Positions 5,814 to 7,966 of a stretch of DNA of 7,966 nt are shown one piece after another (within the stretch, counting starts at the first letter, position 1; every line of letters starts with the position of its first letter). The stretch covers positions 1 through 7,966 of the forward strand of contig JBEIHC010000122.1 of the NCBI GenBank assembly GCA_040381555.1. The letters are read 5' to 3'. Origin of the DNA: CANHCC01 sp040381555 (GTDB lineage: Bacteria; Bacteroidota; Bacteroidia; J057; RFSG01). Made by a program: the position numbers and the translations under genes. The notes beneath the pieces are model-generated. The model was given only the letters and a program-made list of their open reading frames with translations, was not told the origin of the DNA and ran no database searches.

Positions 5814-7723
5814 CTCTGATGGCTTTCGGGCCGGGCCCAGACAGCTTCAGGGTTAGCAAAGGAGAATTTGAGTATGTTTATCAAAAAAACAACGGAGGCT
5901 GGGACAAAGCAAAAAAAGCCAATCCTCAGGACCATCGTGAGTATCTAGATTTGTATGTAAAATTCCGCCGCAAAGTATTAGACGCAGAAAGCTTAGGAAT
6001 GGATACCATGCCAGCCTTCCTAACAGAACTGGAAGGCTATCGCAAGCAATTAGCGCAACCTTATCTGGTCGAAAAAAACATACTCGATACCCTCATTCAG
6101 GAAGGATATCAGCGATCTTTATATCAAATAAATGCCTCCCATATTTTAATTAATGTTTCTCAGGATGCTTTGCCCCAAGATACACTGAAAGCTTGGGAGA
6201 AAATTATGTCTATCCGGGATTCTATCGTAAAGCAGAATCAAAACTTTGGCGAAATGGCTGTCCGTCATTCTCAAGATCCCAGTGCCAAATCCAATAAAGG
6301 AGACTTGGGATATTTTACGGCTTTTAACATGGTGTATCCATTTGAATCTGCCGCCTATAATACCCCTGTAGGAAAAGTATCCATGCCTGTTCGCACCCAG
6401 TATGGCTATCATCTCATTCAGGTTCAAGATCGATTCAAAGGCAAGGGAATTCAATATGCTTCCCATATCATCATCCGGGTAGGAGAAAATTATAGTGCGA
6501 AGGATACAGCTTCTGCCCTCGCAAGAATCCAGGAAATCTATGCCCGTCTTAAAAAAGGGGAAGATTTCGCTACGCTTGCAGAGCAGTTTTCTGATGATCC
6601 CGGCTCTGCCAAAACAGGAGGAGATTTGGGGGCTGCCAGGTTGCTCCCAGAAATGGAAGTGTGGAAACGCAAACTCAATATCGGGGAATTCTCCGAGCCC
6701 TTCACCACTCCCTTCGGTTGGCATATCCTGAAACTTGCCAAATCAGATCCTATCCCTTCCTTCGAAGAATCTCAAGCAGAGATTAGATCCAGAGTGCAAA
6801 AAGATCAGCGATCCAATCTCCCTCAGGAAGTATTCATGGATAAACTTAGAAAAGAATACAATCCTATTATCCTTCAACCTAATGCCGACCAGTTCATCGC
6901 AACCTTGGGTAAAGAATATTCTCAAGGAAAATTTAAACCGGATTCTACCCGCCCTGAATTGTACAAACTTCCAATTCTAGAACTCGGTCTTGCTAATAAT
7001 CGGGTGTCTCGGTCTTTAAACGATTTCTATGCTTACTACAAAACGCTTCGCTCGGAATTTCTATCTGGTCCTACTATACCGGCCTCGGTAATGAGAAATC
7101 TTCAAGGATTCCGAGAAGCAGAATTACTTAAATACGAAGAAAAACAACTGCCTGTGAAATATGAAGATTATCGCGAACTCTATCGGGAATATCGGGATGG
7201 GATTTTATTGTTCTCTCTCACCGAAAAGCAGGTATGGAAAAAAGCAATCGAAGACAGCACCGGTCTGAAAGATTTTTATGAAAGGAATAAATCCCTATTC
7301 ACTGCAGGGGAAAGAGTTAAAGTCCGGGAATACCGTTCTACCGATTCCTTAAAAATACTCGATGTTCAAAATTATTTGCGCCAGGGTAAAAATGAAAAAG
7401 AAATTGATAGCCTAGTGAATGAGAAATCCGCACTCAACTTGCGCATTCAATCTGTTATCATGGATAGTAAGCACCCTGATTTGCCTCCCAATTGGTTAGG
7501 TAATGCCTCAAGTGAAGTCAGTGGCATTCGTAAAAGAGATAAGCAATTTGTGATTCAGCAATGGGTAGAAAAATTACCTGCTGGGGTTAAGCCCTTTGAA
7601 GAAGCTCGCTCAGAATGTATCACCAAATACCAGGAAGAGTTAGAGGCTAATTGGAATAAGGACCTAGAAAAAAGATACCCAGTTACCATTCACGAATCTG
7701 CATTCCGCTCACTATTTAAGTGA
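5724..7723 (+). CDS. Periplasmic parvulin-type peptidyl-prolyl isomerase / SurA-like foldase, with an apparent -1 frameshift at A8
   Basis: A predicted exported chaperone-isomerase. The uninterrupted frame runs from an ATG at 5756 (655 residues), but its first 17 residues look unnatural. A clear signal peptide, MVRLFMFFAILCPGILLAQ, starts at 5724 in another frame and hits TGA at 5811. The frames join at an A8 tract (5799-5806). A -1 slip or one extra A gives a 666-residue protein with likely cleavage before Gln19. Counting from 5756, FRVSKGEFEYVYQKNN (31-46) is the N-terminal segment typical of Bacteroidota foldases. Parvulin domain 1 spans about 124-225 (ASHILI, GDLGYF, GYHLIQV). Domain 2 spans about 233-335 (ASHIII, GGDLG, FGWHILKL). 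The rest is charged and helical, with no third isomerase domain recognised. It probably aids outer-membrane protein folding. The next gene overlaps its stop by 4 bp. If the frameshift is real and unrepaired, the protein would not be exported. Confidence 0.85.
5799..5806 (+). other. A8 tract at the frame junction
   Basis: Eight consecutive A between GC and TCT. In the signal-peptide frame the codons are AGC AAA AAA AAT CTA TGA. The heptamer A-AAA-AAT fits the X-XXY-YYZ slippery pattern. A ninth A, added by the polymerase or lost in sequencing, would restore AGC AAA AAA AAA TCT ATG, which continues into the foldase. The tract itself is seen directly; its role is inferred. Confidence 0.6.
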
Positions 7724-7966
7724 TTGTTCTTTTCTCCCATATTAGGTGTATCTTTTCCTGCAGGCAACTCTTATTTTTGCTCGTATTTGCTTTGCTTTTG
7801 CCTGCTTGTCAGACCGATTCTAATTCAGGAGAGGAAATTTTAGCTTCTGTAGGCACTATTACCTTGAAGCGAAAAGACCTTTCTCGATATCTGCCAGAAA
7901 TCTGGGCGAATGAAGAGGACAGTATTCGGTTAACAAGTCAATTTATTGAGCGATGGATAGGCGAGC
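7720..7966 (+). CDS. Lipoprotein, putative second foldase-like envelope protein (3' end outside window)
   Basis: A GTG start at 7720 overlaps the foldase stop (GTGA), and the frame is open to the window edge, giving 82 complete codons. The first 30 residues form an export signal with a hydrophobic core QLLFLLVFALLLPAC and a lipobox LPAC, so Cys30 would be lipidated and Gln31 is the +2 residue. The n-region is unusually long (MIVLFSHIRCIFSCR). An internal TTG start is conceivable, but it would cut into the hydrophobic core. The mature part begins ILASVGTITLKRKDLSRYLP, the pattern of the N-terminal segment of SurA/PpiC-type proteins (VG.. followed by a helix), then EDSIRLTSQFIERWI. This suggests a second periplasmic foldase working with the preceding gene. 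Function is inferred from a short fragment only. Confidence 0.72.
   Translation, partial: MIVLFSHIRCIFSCRQLLFLLVFALLLPACQTDSNSGEEILASVGTITLKRKDLSRYLPEIWANEEDSIRLTSQFIERWIGE

Noticed and set aside
6146..6724. 192-residue open frame on the minus strand within the foldase gene
   Set aside because: It is antisense to two well-conserved parvulin domains, and its sequence has no recognisable family features.
1..7966. CRISPR arrays, insertion sequences, integrase or phage genes
   Set aside because: No direct-repeat arrays, transposase frames or terminal inverted repeats were seen; gene content is mostly core housekeeping.

Overview
The window looks like a piece of a Bacteroidota chromosome of moderate G+C content, most likely an environmental or marine lineage. 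Three lines of evidence support this. Three TAnnTTTG-type -7 promoter elements are present (upstream of gap, tRNA-Glu and guaB). No convincing Shine-Dalgarno sequence precedes any of the genes, and the tRNA does not encode its CCA end. The protein termini are also Bacteroidota-like: GuaB ends in an EAPNYS-type tail, and a signal peptide ends in LLAQ. Rank below phylum cannot be read from the window.

Layout. Positions 1-893 (minus strand) hold glyceraldehyde-3-phosphate dehydrogenase, cut off at its C-terminus by the window edge. A short divergent promoter region (894-1052) drives gap leftward and a tRNA-Glu(UUC) rightward. The tRNA is followed by a strong intrinsic terminator (1132-1164). Next comes a rightward cluster. 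It starts with guaB (IMP dehydrogenase, 1222-2703), whose -7 box sits so close to the ATG that the transcript may be leaderless. Tightly packed behind guaB is a complete partner-switching module: an 8-TM/GAF/SpoIIE-type PP2C phosphatase (2704-4785), a STAS anti-anti-sigma protein (4796-5137) and an RsbW-type HATPase (5134-5538). A 185-bp spacer follows, containing a dyad that overlaps the kinase stop codon. After it lie a two-domain parvulin periplasmic foldase (5724-7723) and the start of a second, lipoprotein-type envelope protein (7720-7966, cut by the window edge).

How the genes work together. By family knowledge, the membrane phosphatase would sense a signal and dephosphorylate the STAS protein, which would then sequester the HATPase and release the HATPase's target. 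No sigma factor or other target is encoded here, so the output of the switch is unknown. The two genes at the right end look like an outer-membrane-protein folding or envelope-biogenesis unit.

The points most worth a second look are these. (1) The foldase's signal peptide and its mature part lie in different reading frames, joined at an A8 tract. (2) The guaB and phosphatase frames are the same frame, separated by one TGA codon, with a TTG as the only plausible downstream start. (3) A full RsbU/V/W-like switch sits directly behind guaB.
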